From NCBI RefSeq assembly GCF_042453785.1, contig NC_091671.1, forward strand, positions 38,517,001 through 38,581,000: a DNA stretch of 64,000 bases, written 5' to 3'. The stretch comes from Malus domestica. Its lineage: Eukaryota; Streptophyta; Magnoliopsida; Rosales; Rosaceae. The translations under genes and the position numbers were made by a program. Below the pieces are notes generated by a model. The model made no database searches, had not been told where the DNA came from, and saw nothing but the letters and a program-made list of their open reading frames with translations. Each line of letters starts with the position of its first letter. Position 1 is the stretch's first letter. This document shows, piece by piece, positions 46,165 through 58,470 of the stretch.

Positions 46165-49100
46165 ATGGAACGCTCTCAGGCGCGAACCGTCACTACCAGA
46201 AGAGGGTTGAAGCGGAAGCTCGAAGAAGACTTCAGAGATGAGAGGATCGAGGGCGAACCAGACCGGAAAGTCCCGGCCGTCGTCGAACTGCAAGACGATC
46301 GGCCGGATCTCGTCGCCCGGGTTCGCGAGCAGGTCCGGATTCTGGAGTCCAAATTCTCGTCCGCGCAGCCCGACCGCCTCCTTGCGAAGCAGGCCGCCCA
46401 TGGCCTTGCTCTCACCGCCAAAGAAGGTAGCGTGCTGCTTGTTGTCTTTTATTTTGGCCGGTGTTCTTGGAGTTAACTGTTTGTTCATCTTTAATCTGAG
46501 CGAAATCTTGTGAGATTGTTTGGGGCTTAGGTTTTTTTTTGGTAATTTGGATGCAGAGGAGCTTGTGGACATCGTGGTGGACTGTGGAGCAGTTCCGGCG
46601 CTTGTTAAGCATCTGCAGGCGCCTCCGCCGGCGACAGACGGCCGAAAAAGCCCGATCCCGTACGAGCACGAGGTCGAGAAATACTGTGCTTATGCCCTGG
46701 GGTTTATTGCCATTAAGGTGAATTTAACACCGTATTAGCATTCTTTTGGTACTTCATTACATTTTTACAGTGACTTAATTTGTTTCCTTTGTGACCGAAA
46801 GGTCATGGGTTCGAGTTGTGGAAACACTCTCTTTGCAAAGCAAGGGTAATGCTCTGTATGATAGATATTCCAGCCCGACCCTCGTAAAGTAGGAGCCTTG
46901 TTGGTTTGGTGTTGCCCATTTTATTTTGTTTTGCTTGTTCTTGTATCCATTTGTAATATATTTTTTTGGTATGTTAGATCTTATGAGGATTGTAAATATT
47001 TAGGGCATTAACTTATGTTATGATGTTCTGTAAAAAAATACCTTCACTGCAATGCAAATGTTTGATCTCTTAGCGGGTAGCTTGTTCTTGATTAGATTTC
47101 GAAAAGAAATCTGTTTTATCTCACTTTTTGCTCTGTTATTGATGGGTATTGTTCTGTATCTGTGTTTATGTTATTTAGCCGGAGTATCAACAACTCGTGG
47201 TTGATGCCGGAGCTTTACCGCATCTTGTTGATCTGCTAAAAAGGCACAAGTGGGGAAGTGACTCACCGGCACCTGATGCTGTGATCAGGAGAGCTTGTGA
47301 TACAATTGCTCACCTTGCCCATGAAAATAGCAACATTAAGAACCTTGTCAGGTCTGTTTTCTTCTACTGTCCTGAGTCTCATATTAAAGAAAGTCTCAGT
47401 ACTTATGGCTTTGTTTATCTTTGAACTTCAGGATTGAAGGTGGAATTCCTCCTCTTGTTCAACTGCTTAACTTCTTCGACACAAAGGTACAGATAGCGGC
47501 TGCAGGGGCCCTTCGGACTCTGGCATTTAAAAATGATGAAAACAAGAACCAGGTATTTAAGTTTACCTTTTTGAGATGTTACATAACTGATTTTGGAATC
47601 TTTAGTATCTAGCTGATTTGAATTGCAAAATTCCAGATTGTAGTAGAGTGCAATGCTTTGCCTACCCTGGTACTAATGCTTCGATCTGAGGATCCTGTGA
47701 TGTCTTTTGAAGCGGTGAGCTTCGAGATATACTTAATATTTCTTCTCTCGTAACTTGAGAGTTATAACCTCATTGTTCTGTAAGCTCTTGCTGAAGTTTT
47801 GTGGGGATTATCAGGTTGGTGTAATAGGCAATCTTGTCCACTCATCCCCACACATCAAGAAATTAGTACTTCTTGCTGGTGCTTTACAACCTATTATTGG
47901 ATTGCTCAGGTAATTCTGAAATATTGCAACATGTAATTTTTCCTTGGAACAATCATGTTATTATCATTTTTGCCTGAAAAATATACTTAGGTTTCAAACA
48001 ATGACAACTCTGTTGTTTGTTACTTCATTGACAGTTCTGAATGTACTGAGAGCCAAAGAGAAGCTGCTTTATTACTTGGCCAGTTTGCTGCAGCTGATAC
48101 AGATTGCAAGGTAAAATAAAACCATTTTGGTTAATCCTTGTGTCTTTTACCCTTATACTCTTATCGTATGATACATGATATTGTTAGATGTTATAACTAC
48201 ATGGTCAATGCAGGCACACATTGCTCAGAGGGGTGCTTTAAAACCGTTAATTGAGATGCTTAAGTCACCTGATGCACAGGTTCAGGAGATGTCAGCCTTT
48301 ACGCTTGGGAGGTTGGCACAGGTTAGTATTATTACTCTTTTTCATTGTTTATTCTCTTAATGCATACATGTAGGAAAGCACAATAAGACAGTTTGAAGTA
48401 TCATATTAGCGACTGGATGTTAAACAGTCCTAGAACTCATTTTTACTTTGCTTGTGTAAAAAGTATCTATGGTAGGGACCCTAATAAAGTATGGTACTTT
48501 TGGATTGTTTTGTACTTTTAGAAAAGGGAAAGATTGCAGTATTACACGCATGTCTAATTGTAATGCAAGTTTCTTTTTATTAGTGTTAAATCTCTTGTTG
48601 GCTATATAGTTTTTTCATCATAAATGCTTACTGGCATGTGGTTACTTGCCAACTTTGTTTGTCTGTCGTTAGATTGTTTTACTTGTTTAAGTGGTGGTTA
48701 AATTTTAAGGAATATACAACTTACCGGATTCCTCAATGATTTCTTATTAGGACATACATAACCAAGCTGGCATTGCTCACAATGGTGGTATAATGCCTCT
48801 AATCAAGCTTCTTGATTCAAAAAACATCTCTCTGCAACATAATGCTGCATTTTGTCTATATGGTCTTGCAGATAATGAGGTATAGTTTGCTGTTCCTTGC
48901 TTCAGTTACAGTTTGTAGTGCATGCAGTTTTCCTCTATACATCTTTTAATCTTGTATGAAAGTGAGATTTATTTTGAGATTTATTTTGCAGGATAACACT
49001 GCAACTATAATAAAGTTTGGAGGTGTTCAGAAATTCCAAGATGGAGTATTCGTTGCTCAAGTAATTTTCCCCTTAAAAAAAACGTTATATGATATTAAGT

Positions 49101-50210
49101 TGGTTTTTGTAGGTCATGAATTATTGCCTAAATGTCTTTTACTATTTGATACTTTCAGCAAACCAAGGAATGCGTGGCAAAGTCATTGAAAAGACTAGAG
49201 GAGAAGATTTGTGGACAAGTGAGTTCTTTCACATTGGACTGTCTTTTTTTTTTTTTTTTCTCTGCTGTTCGGTGATTATTTCATTTTGTAATGTCATCTT
49301 GTGCTCGTATCACATGACAGACATTTGTTTAGTATGTTCCAAATTCCTTACCTGATTTCCCTCAACAGGTATTAAACCATCTGTTATATATGATGAGGGT
49401 TGCAGATAAGGCCACTCGAAGAAGAGTGGCTTTGGCTCTTGCTCATCTTTGCAACCCTAGTGACAGCGAAAGCATTTTTATTTCTAACAAAGGTATGAAT
49501 CTTATGCGTTGAAATTTTCCTAGGATTCTGTATGTTGCATCTTTAGAGATTTGGTTATTTAACTGCCAGACAGCATGTCTGATGTCAATAAAGCATCAGA
49601 AGTTCATAATGTGCATGCTTGCTTGGTTTAATGGGGCTTTTTCCTTTCTTTGTTTGCTTGTATGTTTTCACTCAGTGTTGTAACTGAATTGCCTCAAAAT
49701 ATAGAACTTTAGGAATCAGAAAGTTTGGTTTATCTTACCTTGCTGATATTATAAGTTCACCACATTTGGTTCCAAGAATTTGATCTTTTGCACAAATTCG
49801 TTACTTGCAGGATTAGAGTTGCTTTTAGGGCTTCTTAAGTCTCTGCAGTATAAGGAGAAACATGATGGTTCTTTGGCCTTGTACAAATTGGCTACAAAAG
49901 TCACTTCACTCGCTCGCATGGATGCAGCTCCTCCATCACCCTCCCCACAGGTATTTTCTTGAGGTCTAATTGGTTTAGTGGGCATGTAATTTTGCGACTT
50001 TACTTTTAAGTCTGCTAGGGACACTATATAATTTGGAAGACGTGTATATTATTTTTGAGCGGTACTATTGTCATACTTTGTCATGGAGTTTGATGCACTT
50101 TCTGATATGGTAGACGTGATCTATTTTCAGGTGTATTTGGGTGAGCAATACGTAAACAATCCTACCCTTTCCGACATCACATTCTTAGTTGAAGGTGGGC
50201 ATTGTTCTTT

Positions 50211-50257
<47 letters not shown>

Positions 50258-51269
50258 TTTTTAGTAATGTGGTGCCTAGAGCCAAAGAAAACTCTTAAGG
50301 TACAAGTCTTGGCTGAGTAAACCATCTCTATCATTGAACAACACCATAACAAGATAGTTTAGTCACTTAATAGTAATTGTACAGTAATACGTTTGTATGA
50401 TTTACTTCTATCAGGTAAACGGTTCTATGCCCACAGAATTTGTTTGCGTGCCTCATCTGATGCATTCCGTGCCATGTTTGACGGTGGTTACAGAGTAAGA
50501 ATTGAGTTATACTCGTATCTTTATTGGCCTTTTCCACTCGTTGATTCTCTGAATGCAATGCCAAAACGATGTATTGTAGGAGAGAGATGCAAAGGACATA
50601 GTGATTCCAAATATTAGATGGGAAGCCTTTGAATTGATGATGAGGTAGAAGTTCTACCCCTGTTTAAGAACTATAGTGTAATCGCTAATGCACCTGAGTT
50701 TCGGCCCTAACAGTCATTATGATCCTGTCTGTTCCCAGATTCATGTACACGGGATCGGTAGATGTCACTTTGGATATAGCTCAGGATCTCCTCAGAGCTG
50801 CTGATCAGTATCTTTTGGAGGGCCTCAAGCGGCTCTGCGAGCATGCCATTGCTCAGGTGCGCTACCTATTAAAGTTGTTGGTGATTATTGATTACTCTTC
50901 TGTTTTCCCGGTTTAGTCTGATTGCTTCTTACTACGCTTATTAAGGACATCTGCGTGGAAAATCTTTCGCTCATGTTTGAGTTATCGGAGGCCTTCAACG
51001 CCATGTCGTTACAGCAAGCATGCATTCTATTTCTACTGGAGCAATTTGAGGAATTGGTTGAGAAACCATGGTAAGCAGTGCCTTTCTCTCTTTAAATCTG
51101 TGTCCGCTGTCCAGCAAGCATTACAGTAACATGAAATCTTGTCATGAAAATACTCAGGTATCCGACGTTGGTGGACCGTGTGATACCAGACATTTGCACA
51201 TTTTTTACTAATGCGCTTAAGATGCCAATCGAGGCAACCTCGCAGCAGCAGCAGGAGGCAATGGCATAG
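46165..51269 (+). CDS. Armadillo-BTB protein of the ARIA/ABAP1 family
   Basis: Nineteen exons join into a 719-residue frame: 46165-46426, 46557-46717, 47179-47351, 47432-47552, 47637-47714, 47815-47909, 48035-48110, 48214-48321, 48751-48879, 48992-49060, 49159-49218, 49369-49492, 49811-49950, 50131-50194, 50415-50494, 50580-50644, 50739-50856, 50946-51070 and 51158-51269. All introns are GT-AG. A basic N-terminus with a nuclear-localisation-like RRGLKRKLEED is followed by Armadillo repeats (about 85-520; for example EGGIPPLVQLL, AAGALRTLAF, AVGVIGNLVHSSPHIKK). A BTB/POZ domain follows (about 540-640; SDITFLVEGKRFYAHRICL, FMYTGSVDV), then a BACK-like tail. Arabidopsis ARIA binds the ABA factor ABF2; ABAP1 acts in replication licensing and transcription. 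Total length matches ARIA (about 710). I did not separate the two paralogues. Intron 2 holds a SINE remnant and intron 14 a TA microsatellite. Confidence 0.96.
46791..46925 (+). mobile_element. Au-type SINE 3' fragment in intron 2 of the Armadillo-BTB gene
   Basis: GTGACCGAAAGGTCATGGG and TTCGAGTTGTGGAAAC, then TTGCAAAGCAAGGGTAATG and TGTTGCCC, follow the layout of plant Au SINEs: B box, then a conserved 3' body. The 5' part with the A box is missing. It inserted in the sense direction of the host gene. Confidence 0.7.
50216..50252. repeat. (TA)n microsatellite and T-run in intron 14
   Basis: About 16 TA units are followed by a T-run, between the exons ending at 50194 and starting at 50415. 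A likely length-polymorphic marker. Confidence 0.95.
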
Positions 51270-51499
51270 ATGCGTAGGGCAATCGTAGTGTCGATTTTTG
51301 AGAGTATGGAGATAGAGGAGCAGAAATGTACAGAAAGTAGTAGATATCATTTTCTGTGAGTGTTGTTACAGAAGTAGGTAGCTTCTGTTTAGTTTCTTAG
51401 TATGTAAACATGCAATGCCATTTGGCTTATGGAATGCGCAGCAGATTGCACATTGTGATTAGCAGTAAGATTTTCATCGTTTATTTTCTTTATCTCCTT
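51270..51499 (+). other. 3' UTR of the Armadillo-BTB gene
   Basis: Non-coding sequence between the stop codon and the MITE at 51508. The exact poly(A) site is not determined. Confidence 0.45.
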
Positions 51500-51507
51500 T
51501 ACTTATT

Positions 51508-51651
51508 GGAGTTTTAACGAAACATCTTCACTTTTAACGAAAATGATATTTTTACTCTAAAAAGTCATTTTTGGTACTATTTATTTATGATATTTTTGTT
51601 TCCTGTTGATTAAAATTCAAAGTTTTTAAATCATTTTCATTAGTTTTCTTT
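51508..51651. mobile_element. hAT-type MITE, family A copy 3
   Basis: This 144-bp element starts GGAGTTTTAACGAAAC and ends TTTTCATTAGTTTTCTTTT. It is flanked by perfect 8-bp duplications TACTTATT at 51500-51507 and 51652-51659. Same family as 6684 and 20660. Confidence 0.88.
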
Positions 51652-51835
51652 TACTTATTTGCTTACTTAACCTTGCAATAATATTTTATTTTTTATCTAT
51701 TCGATAATGCAATAAATTTTAGAATTTTAGAACTTTTTCAATACATATTTTGAATTTATATGCAAGTCTTGTAGTCAATTATCTAAAATTTGATTCTGAA
51801 ACTTTTTGGATCCGACCGAAAATTACCCTGTTAGA

Positions 51836-52034
51836 AGGAAATGATCCTTTCTGGATCTCTTCCTCCTAATCCACAAAGTTCAAGGATTTGGGCTATTGAA
51901 ATTTAATTCAATGGTTACAAATAGAGGTTCATTTTAAAAGTTATAATAACTTTAGTCATTGAATCAAATTTCAATGATCTGGATTTTCGAAGTTGGTGGA
52001 TTAGGAGGAAGAGATCCAGAGAGGATCCCTTTCC
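51836..52034. mobile_element. Foldback MITE, 199 bp, hAT-type duplication
   Basis: Arms of about 80 bp are inverted and nearly identical: GGATCTCTTCCTCCTAATCC on the left and its complement on the right. Perfect 8-bp duplications CTGTTAGA flank it at 51828-51835 and 52035-52042. It would fold into a long hairpin if transcribed. Confidence 0.9.
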
Positions 52035-52185
52035 CTGTTAGAAAATGTTTTTAGAAAGTCAAATTATAATGGTGAAATAATAATTATAATTGATGAGATA
52101 ATTTAAAGTTTTATGTCAAATTTTGTGTGTTTTCAATCAAATTGTTAAATATTGTTTTCTTATTAATGTATATTTTATATTTTAT

Positions 52186-52258
52186 TTTTTTTGTCAAACC
52201 ATAAGTTTTGTTAGATTAGCAGCGACGAGATTCGAACCCACGCTGTCATGCAGTAAAT
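52186..52258 (-). mobile_element. SINE 3' fragment
   Basis: On the minus strand it reads through a B box, GTGGGTTCGAATCTCG, then a short body and an A-run tail (plus-strand T-run near 52185-52193). The 5' half is missing. Confidence 0.55.
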
Positions 52259-52582
52259 TTTTAAATGGTTGTATTTATTAATAGAATTGTAAAACAAAAT
52301 TTGTATTCGTTGAAATGTAGTGCAACAAGAGATCCATCATTAAATTAATAAAAAAAAATTTAACGTTGATGTCAAATAACATTTCGGTTGAAAGAATTTT
52401 TTATATCAAATAGGCACAATGACATTCCCACCTAAGCTTTTGCTGCATTACCCTTTGCCTTGCCGTTTCAAAGAGGCTACTTCGGTCAAAGCCTTGAGAG
52501 AGACGACATGCCGTTTGCTAAATTTTAGTTTTAAATCCGACCATTATCCAGTAGCAACAGTTTCAGAGACCTACAGCAGCTA
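52259..52582 (+). promoter_or_regulatory. Upstream region of the DAR GTPase gene
   Basis: Non-coding DNA before the start codon at 52583. It presumably holds promoter and leader; no clear TATA box was assigned. Confidence 0.35.
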
Positions 52583-55500
52583 ATGGCCATGGCTATTCAA
52601 GTAGCAGGCCTCCGGCTGCCCAACTCCTCCTCCTCAACCCACACTCACTTTCTTCTCTGCCGGAACAACAATCTGAAACCACCGCCATCCTCCACCTCTC
52701 TCTCCGCCACGGCTTCTCTCTCATCCCCACCTCCCTCAATCCAGGCAAGAATTTGCAGTTTCCTTTTCATGTTTTTTTAAACCACAAAAGGGTTTCTGTT
52801 TTGTGGTTGAATCTTTTCTGGGTGGATCATTTGAGTTGAACGAATCGATATTTCTGAGAAACCTTTATTTTTTGGCAGATTATTGGTGGCGGGAGAGCTC
52901 CGAGCTGGTACGAAAATGGAGGTGCCAATCTGGATGGGTTCCAAGAGAGGGATGATGATGACTGGTGTGACCTGGATGCTGAACTTTATCACTGGACCAG
53001 GCAACTGCGTCCTGTTCAGGTAACCCACGATTCAATTATTCAAGAATTGGGAAGTACTTTCAGAAAAACACTTTTTCTGATAGGTGCTTTTTAGTAGACG
53101 CACTTTTATTAGAAGCATGACCTAATATAATTGGATTATTCAAGAATTGGGAAGTTATAGTTTTTGGGAAATATGCACAAACCGAACTGCTTATAAATTT
53201 TTGATACAAAATAAAGCTGGAGAGACACTGAACAGATGGTTTATGGTCACTAAACAGTGGTTTATTTACGGCTTATTGTCTGTTTAGTGTCCCCAGTTCT
53301 GTGTTTGGTTAAAAGTTTGTGACAGATTCTATATGTGGATATTCCTCCGTAGTTTTCTAAAGGTGATATGCTTATATGCTTGCTGCATAATTGGACAGTG
53401 GTACCCAGGTCACATTGCTAAAACGGAAAAGGAACTCAAAAACCAACTCAAGTTGATGGATGTAGTGATAGAGGTTCGAGATGCGAGAATTCCTATGTCA
53501 ACTAGTCATCCACAGGTCCGAGCTCTTTATGAAATTATGAAATTGTCGCTTCTTGAGTTGATCGTTGTCATGCTTGTAACCATGAGCTGGTATTCAAAAC
53601 TATTCAGCCTTCACCCTTTTCTTAATTTATGTAAACTTTTGTCTCTATTTTCTTGTGAACAGATGGATCTGTGGCTTGGTAATAGGAAAAGAGTTTTGGT
53701 GTTGAATAGGGAAGACATGATATCCACGGCAGACCGGAATGCTTGGGCTACCTATTTCGCAAGGGAGGGAACGAAAGTTGTGTTTTCAAATGGAAAACTT
53801 GGAATGGTACCAGTACCACCCTTATAAGAGAATCCTTTTTCAGCTTTCCCTAAATTAAAATGCTATAGCAGAATTTGATTTCTTAAACGTGGCAAGTACA
53901 GGGAGCTATGAAGTTAGGCCGGTTAGCTAGATCACTAGCAGCAGATGTGAATGTCAAACGCAGAGCCAAAGGACTTCTTCCACGTGCGGTGGGTTCCTTA
54001 TACGTTCTTTCTGGTTTTTAGTTTTGAAATTTCCAGTTCACGAAACTGACAACTAGGAACTGGGGTAATGAACTATCTTTGCCTAGCGTTACAAACTGTC
54101 AAAAAGAGCCATATATTCGTAAATGATTTTATCTAGTTAATGATTTTGATTACAAATCGGATAATATTAGTGGTCAACGGGTCTGGTGAGAGTACTTATG
54201 TTAATTAGTAATTGGATGAACTTTTGGAAGGCAAACTGTGCCCTAACAAAATAGTTCTTGTGTTATATAGATGAGGGAAATGGGGAACTGTAGTTTTGCT
54301 TTAATCCAAAGAATATAATTACAGCTATCAGTTGATGCTTCATATAGGACTTATGATCAGTGATAAGAATTCCTTTTTACAAACAGGTACGAGCTGGTAT
54401 AGTTGGATATCCAAATGTTGGGAAATCGTCTTTGATTAACCGTTTGCTGAAGCGAAGAATGTGCGCAGCTGCTCCAAGACCTGGAGTGACAAGAGAATTG
54501 AAGTATAAACTTCTGCTTTGGTTACTTAGACATGCATATAAGATGCAATTAAGATTAGGGAAAATGAAACCACATTTCAATGAAGTTAACATACTAAATT
54601 CTTCAATATATTTTTCTTCTTATGTAACTTTCTTGTACCTGTTTAAGGTGGGTTCATTTTGGGAAAGATCTTGAATTGCTAGACTCTCCTGGCATACTCC
54701 CTATGCGGATTAGTGATCAAACAGCAGCAATAAAACTTGCTATTTGTGATGACATTGGAGAGAGATCCTACGGTGTTGCTGATATTGCTGCAGTACTGGT
54801 CCAGATGCTTTCAAAGCTTCCATCAGTAGGTATGTATCACATTTCTTTTTCAGCTCAATCTACTAACCTCTGACGGTACTTGTCAATGTGGCCTTTACAT
54901 TGGAAATTTTCTTTCAAACGAGCACACCGGGTGCCATCTTTTTGCCACCTTTTGTAAGGTATCTCAATGTCTGTTAGCTTATGGGAACAATAATGTTGTA
55001 GAAGCTAAAAATCAGCTCCAGTCACCTCTAACGTTTGTGTAGAGTATATAATTTTGTGGATGAGTAAAATAGGCCAATTTGGTGAGCCCGGGAAGTTCAA
55101 TTCTATGGGGTTTCAGTTACGTAAATCTATGTCATGGTAACTGAAAATACAGTAGATTGGAATCAAGGTACTTTAGTACTTTGGATGTTCGGTCCCTATA
55201 TTTCAGAACAGATCTCTACATCTAAAAACTATATTTCAAATTTGAGATTTATCTTTCATATGAAATCTTTGAGATATATTTTGTCTTGGTGTTCACTGCC
55301 TCCAATCATTCTCAATTTCTCAGGTGTAAAGGCTCTTAACAACCGCTACAAGATGGATGCTGATGGTCACTGTGGAAAAACGTATGAATCCGAGTTTCTA
55401 TTTAACATCTGTATTTTCACTTGTAATAAACGATTTGGTTAAGAATCAGTTCCGCTCAAGATTCAGATACCATGCTAGCAAATTGAAGAAACCTCATGCG

Positions 55501-55672
55501 CATAAAGTGGGTATAAGTTTTCTAATCTCTGCTAATTTGTAATTGCAGATATGTTCAGAAGCTTGCCGTTCACATGTTCAATGGGGATAGTCATCAAGCA
55601 GCATTTCGTGTGTTGTCAGATTTTCGGAAAGGGAGGTTTGGTTGGATCGCGCTCGAGAGGCCTCCCAGATGA
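52583..55672 (+). CDS. DGP3: DAR GTPase 3, chloroplastic (YlqF/RbgA-type)
   Basis: A circularly permuted GTPase of the YlqF/RbgA class, a plastid ribosome-assembly factor. Nine exons: 52583-52744, 52879-53019, 53399-53515, 53663-53806, 53902-53988, 54387-54502, 54648-54829, 55324-55381 and 55549-55672. They give 376 residues, near the 372 of the Arabidopsis protein. Residues 1 to about 60 are a Ser/Thr-rich transit peptide. Motifs come in permuted order: DAR (129-131, in VRDARIP), G4 as NRED (155-158, usually NKxD), G1 as GYPNVGKSS (224-232), a G2 threonine in RPGVTRE, and G3 as DSPG (268-271). The C-terminal region with [16 protein letters not shown] follows. Intron 1 starts with GC (CAG|GCAAGA); nearby GT sites break the frame. 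The other introns are GT-AG. A second in-frame ATG is at 52589. Confidence 0.97.
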
Positions 55673-56441
55673 TATTTTATTGGGACGACTTGGTGGTAGG
55701 CAAGTAGTCAAGCTTCACAGGTCACTCTATAAACATAAAAAGAACCCCAATCGCTGACATGCACAAGCTAAGCATCTTCATGGAGTACCAAAGTCCAGGC
55801 AAGTGAAGATGCCGGTGCCATGAAGACTAAAAACCAAGCTTCATCTTGGAGTAAAAACGTCGATTAAGGAGACAGCCATGAAAAGTTTCATAGCCGAAGC
55901 CGGGAGATGAGCATATAGGCAATGCTGGCTCGCGCTCGTAAGGTATAACATATATACTCAAAACAATATCAAGTTTTTGTAAACTAAATCTCAACCGGAG
56001 GCCTCTTCGTGTATTTCATCTCGGGTGCATGCCCCAAAGACTCTTACTTTGAAGACGGGCACACTGCTGTGTAGCGTATATGTAGTAATTCGCACGAATA
56101 ATTGAAAATCCGGTTTGAAAAGCCGTACTTTCAACGGAGATTTTGATTTTTTTTGTGTGATTTTGCTGTGTCTTGTATCACACGCAAGTTGTAAATCCAG
56201 TAGTTGCAAAGTTGCTACTAAACAAAAAGGAAAACTCACCTGCACACTATTTCTTACCCATACAGTTGAACAATCTGTTTCTTCTACACTTGGACAACAA
56301 GGAAACCGAAACTTTGCACAAAACGAAAGCGATATACTAAAATTATTGTTCACTCGTTTTACCTAACAATCGGAATTTGTGTAACTCAATGAAATTCAGA
56401 AAATTCGTGTAATAAACGTTGAGATGATACGACAATCTGTG
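55673..56441. other. Convergent 3' regions of the DAR GTPase and cyclin genes
   Basis: The plus-strand GTPase and minus-strand cyclin genes converge here with 769 bp between stop codons. Both 3' UTRs must lie in it. No further gene is recognised. Confidence 0.5.
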
Positions 56442-57191
56442 TCATCTCGCAACTGTGCGAGCGTAAGTTGAATCTTCCTTTTTCGACTTCGACCAATTCT
56501 CTTTGATCCCGCAAGCTTGGATTGAGCGTTCGATCTGGACTCCTGCAGCTTCTTTTTCCAGTTGAGAGCAATATTTTGTGAATGTCTCTAGATTAACTTG
56601 CAGTCTGAAATCTATCGTAAACAAGAACTTCATTTCCAACCTATTCAACTCCGCTGTGCTCACTCCTCCCACTTTTGCATAGTATGCGTTGTTGAAGAAT
56701 CTGCAAAACCGCGTTTGAATCTTTAATGTCAGAAGCATTTCCAATAACGAGATGATTCACATAAATCAGATTCTATGATTTAGTACTTACGCGTCATCCA
56801 TAAATTTCGCCGCTAGCATTACACTCGTTATCAGAAGCCGGTGAACATTGAAAGAAGTTAAATGCACTTCTGTGCACTTAAGATATCTGTCAACATAGAT
56901 CTGCGCAACAACGAAGCACGATGGGCTACAACCAGAGTACTTACAGATGCGATCAATATACTGTCGAATGCTCAGAGGGGGTGCTCTTAAACCATGAAAT
57001 ATGGTTATAACTTCTTTAATATTTGTTGTCTCCAATAGCATCTCGTTCCTTTGAACAGATCTCTCGAGAATTGAAGAGAGAGGTGACAGCACCCGAGGAG
57101 TTTTCACTACACCTTTGCCCGATGTCGTAAGCCCCAAGGAGAGGTAAACATCTGAACTTCCATTTTCATTGTCAAGTGCTAAAGTTCCCAT
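56442..57191 (-). CDS. P/U-type cyclin (CYCP3-like)
   Basis: Two exons (56791-57191 and 56442-56700, GT-AG) encode 219 residues, the usual length of plant P-type (U-type) cyclins. These resemble yeast Pho80 and bind CDKA. The cyclin box spans about residues 50-170: ITIFHGLRAPPLSIRQYIDR, CSPSCFVVAQIYVDRYL, NVHRLLITSVMLAAKF, FNNAYYAKVGGVSTAELNRL and FLFTIDFRL. The N-terminus has SDVYLSLGL, as in CYCP3 members. The start is the ATG at 57191. Just upstream, a CAG acceptor (intron edge at 57199) and a GTAAGC donor at 58147-58152 indicate an intron in the 5' leader, so the transcript probably starts right of 58153. It converges with the DAR GTPase gene. Confidence 0.95.
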
Positions 57192-57198
57192 ATTCAAG

Positions 57199-58152
57199 CT
57201 GCAAAGTAAAACATTGATTTAGCGAAAATGAACAAGTCATCCGGCATGTCTCTGCAAATTGTAGCCCAAATACAATACGCGTTACATGTTCTATATTTTG
57301 GGTACGACAGAAGTTTCATTGAACACACAACGCAGCATTACGAAAAACTATTGTGAGGTAGCATTAAAAGTACTGGGACGAAAGAACTAAACAACATCTT
57401 TACCCCGAAAGGAAAAACTACGAAAGAGCATGTGGAAGCACTTTATGTGGAAGCACTTTTACCTTCTTTGTTATTATTCTTGAAATATTTCTAAAAATTG
57501 GTTTCTAAATCCTAAATATTTGCTCCTCTTATCAATTGCAGACACTGAATAACATCTAAATCTAAATTTATAGAAGTATTAGCCGATTTCCCCCTGAACT
57601 TGTCTCAACTTACATTAATAGCCAACTACCCAGTTAGACTTTCCAATTTTCCATCCATTTTATATTATTTTGATTCCTGAGTAGTAATCCAAGTGATCCA
57701 ATTCTAGCACCAACTTCCTACCCACTTTCTCTACTCATAAAAAAAAAAGCATTGAAATCTGAAACAGCTACTAAAATTATGAACTTGAAGCTGTATAGAA
57801 TGTCCAAATATATGAAGCTGAGACTAATTTATCATCAAATGCTCCAAAAATTTGAATCCCAAAAGCAAATTTCTCAAAAAATATAAGAACTTGAAGTCAA
57901 ATAATCAATAGAATTACAAACCCAGAAAAGGAAATCAATAAACTCAACAAACCAAGAACAACCCACAAATTATCTGATCAAGAAACATAAAAAGGAACAA
58001 GCTTTTTCATCAAATCCCAATTCAGAAGATGCAAGATCCAAATCCCACGTCCCCAATCAATGAATTTAAACAATGCTGTTCATGCAGGGCATATGAGAAT
58101 AACTTAGAGAGAGAGAGAGAGGGGGGGGGGGGAGGGAGAGAGTTTTGCTTAC
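57199..58152 (-). other. Probable 5'-leader intron of the cyclin gene
   Basis: On the minus strand the donor GTAAGC (58147-58152) and acceptor TTTGCAG (57199-57205) bound 954 bp of AT-rich DNA without a coding frame. Only seven leader bases (57192-57198) then precede the ATG. Inferred from splice motifs only. Confidence 0.6.
58106..58142. repeat. GA/G purine microsatellite
   Basis: An AG run, a G-run of about 12, then AG again lies inside the proposed leader intron, next to its donor. On the transcribed minus strand it is a CT/C tract. Confidence 0.9.
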
Positions 58153-58470
58153 ATGAACAAGCAAAGGCAGAACAATAGTAGCTCATGGAGTTTCTTCTTC
58201 CTCCTCTCTGGCGCCAAATCACCTTTATGCAAACAATCTGCTGCAGAGTCAGGAGGAGAGAGAGACAGAGAGGAGAGAGAAAGAGCTTTGCTTTGCTTTG
58301 CTTTCTCTATGCAATCCCCAAGGCAAAGGCAATGCTACATCTACTCCCTCTTCCTCATTCTCTCTCTCTTCACATGGAAGGGGAGATCTCTCTGTGTCTA
58401 TCTCTCTCTAAATTTGCATAAAAGAAGGTGTCGGTGTGTACTCAACACCAATTTTTATTAGGGATGGGCT
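58153..58470 (-). promoter_or_regulatory. Probable non-coding first exon and promoter of the cyclin gene
   Basis: On the minus strand this is a GA-rich stretch (CT and GA runs at about 58255-58420) upstream of the proposed leader donor. It has no coding frame of note. Confidence 0.4.

Noticed and set aside
46144-46572. 142-codon minus-strand frame
   Set aside because: It is antisense to exon 1 of the Armadillo-BTB gene, arising from its GC-rich codons.
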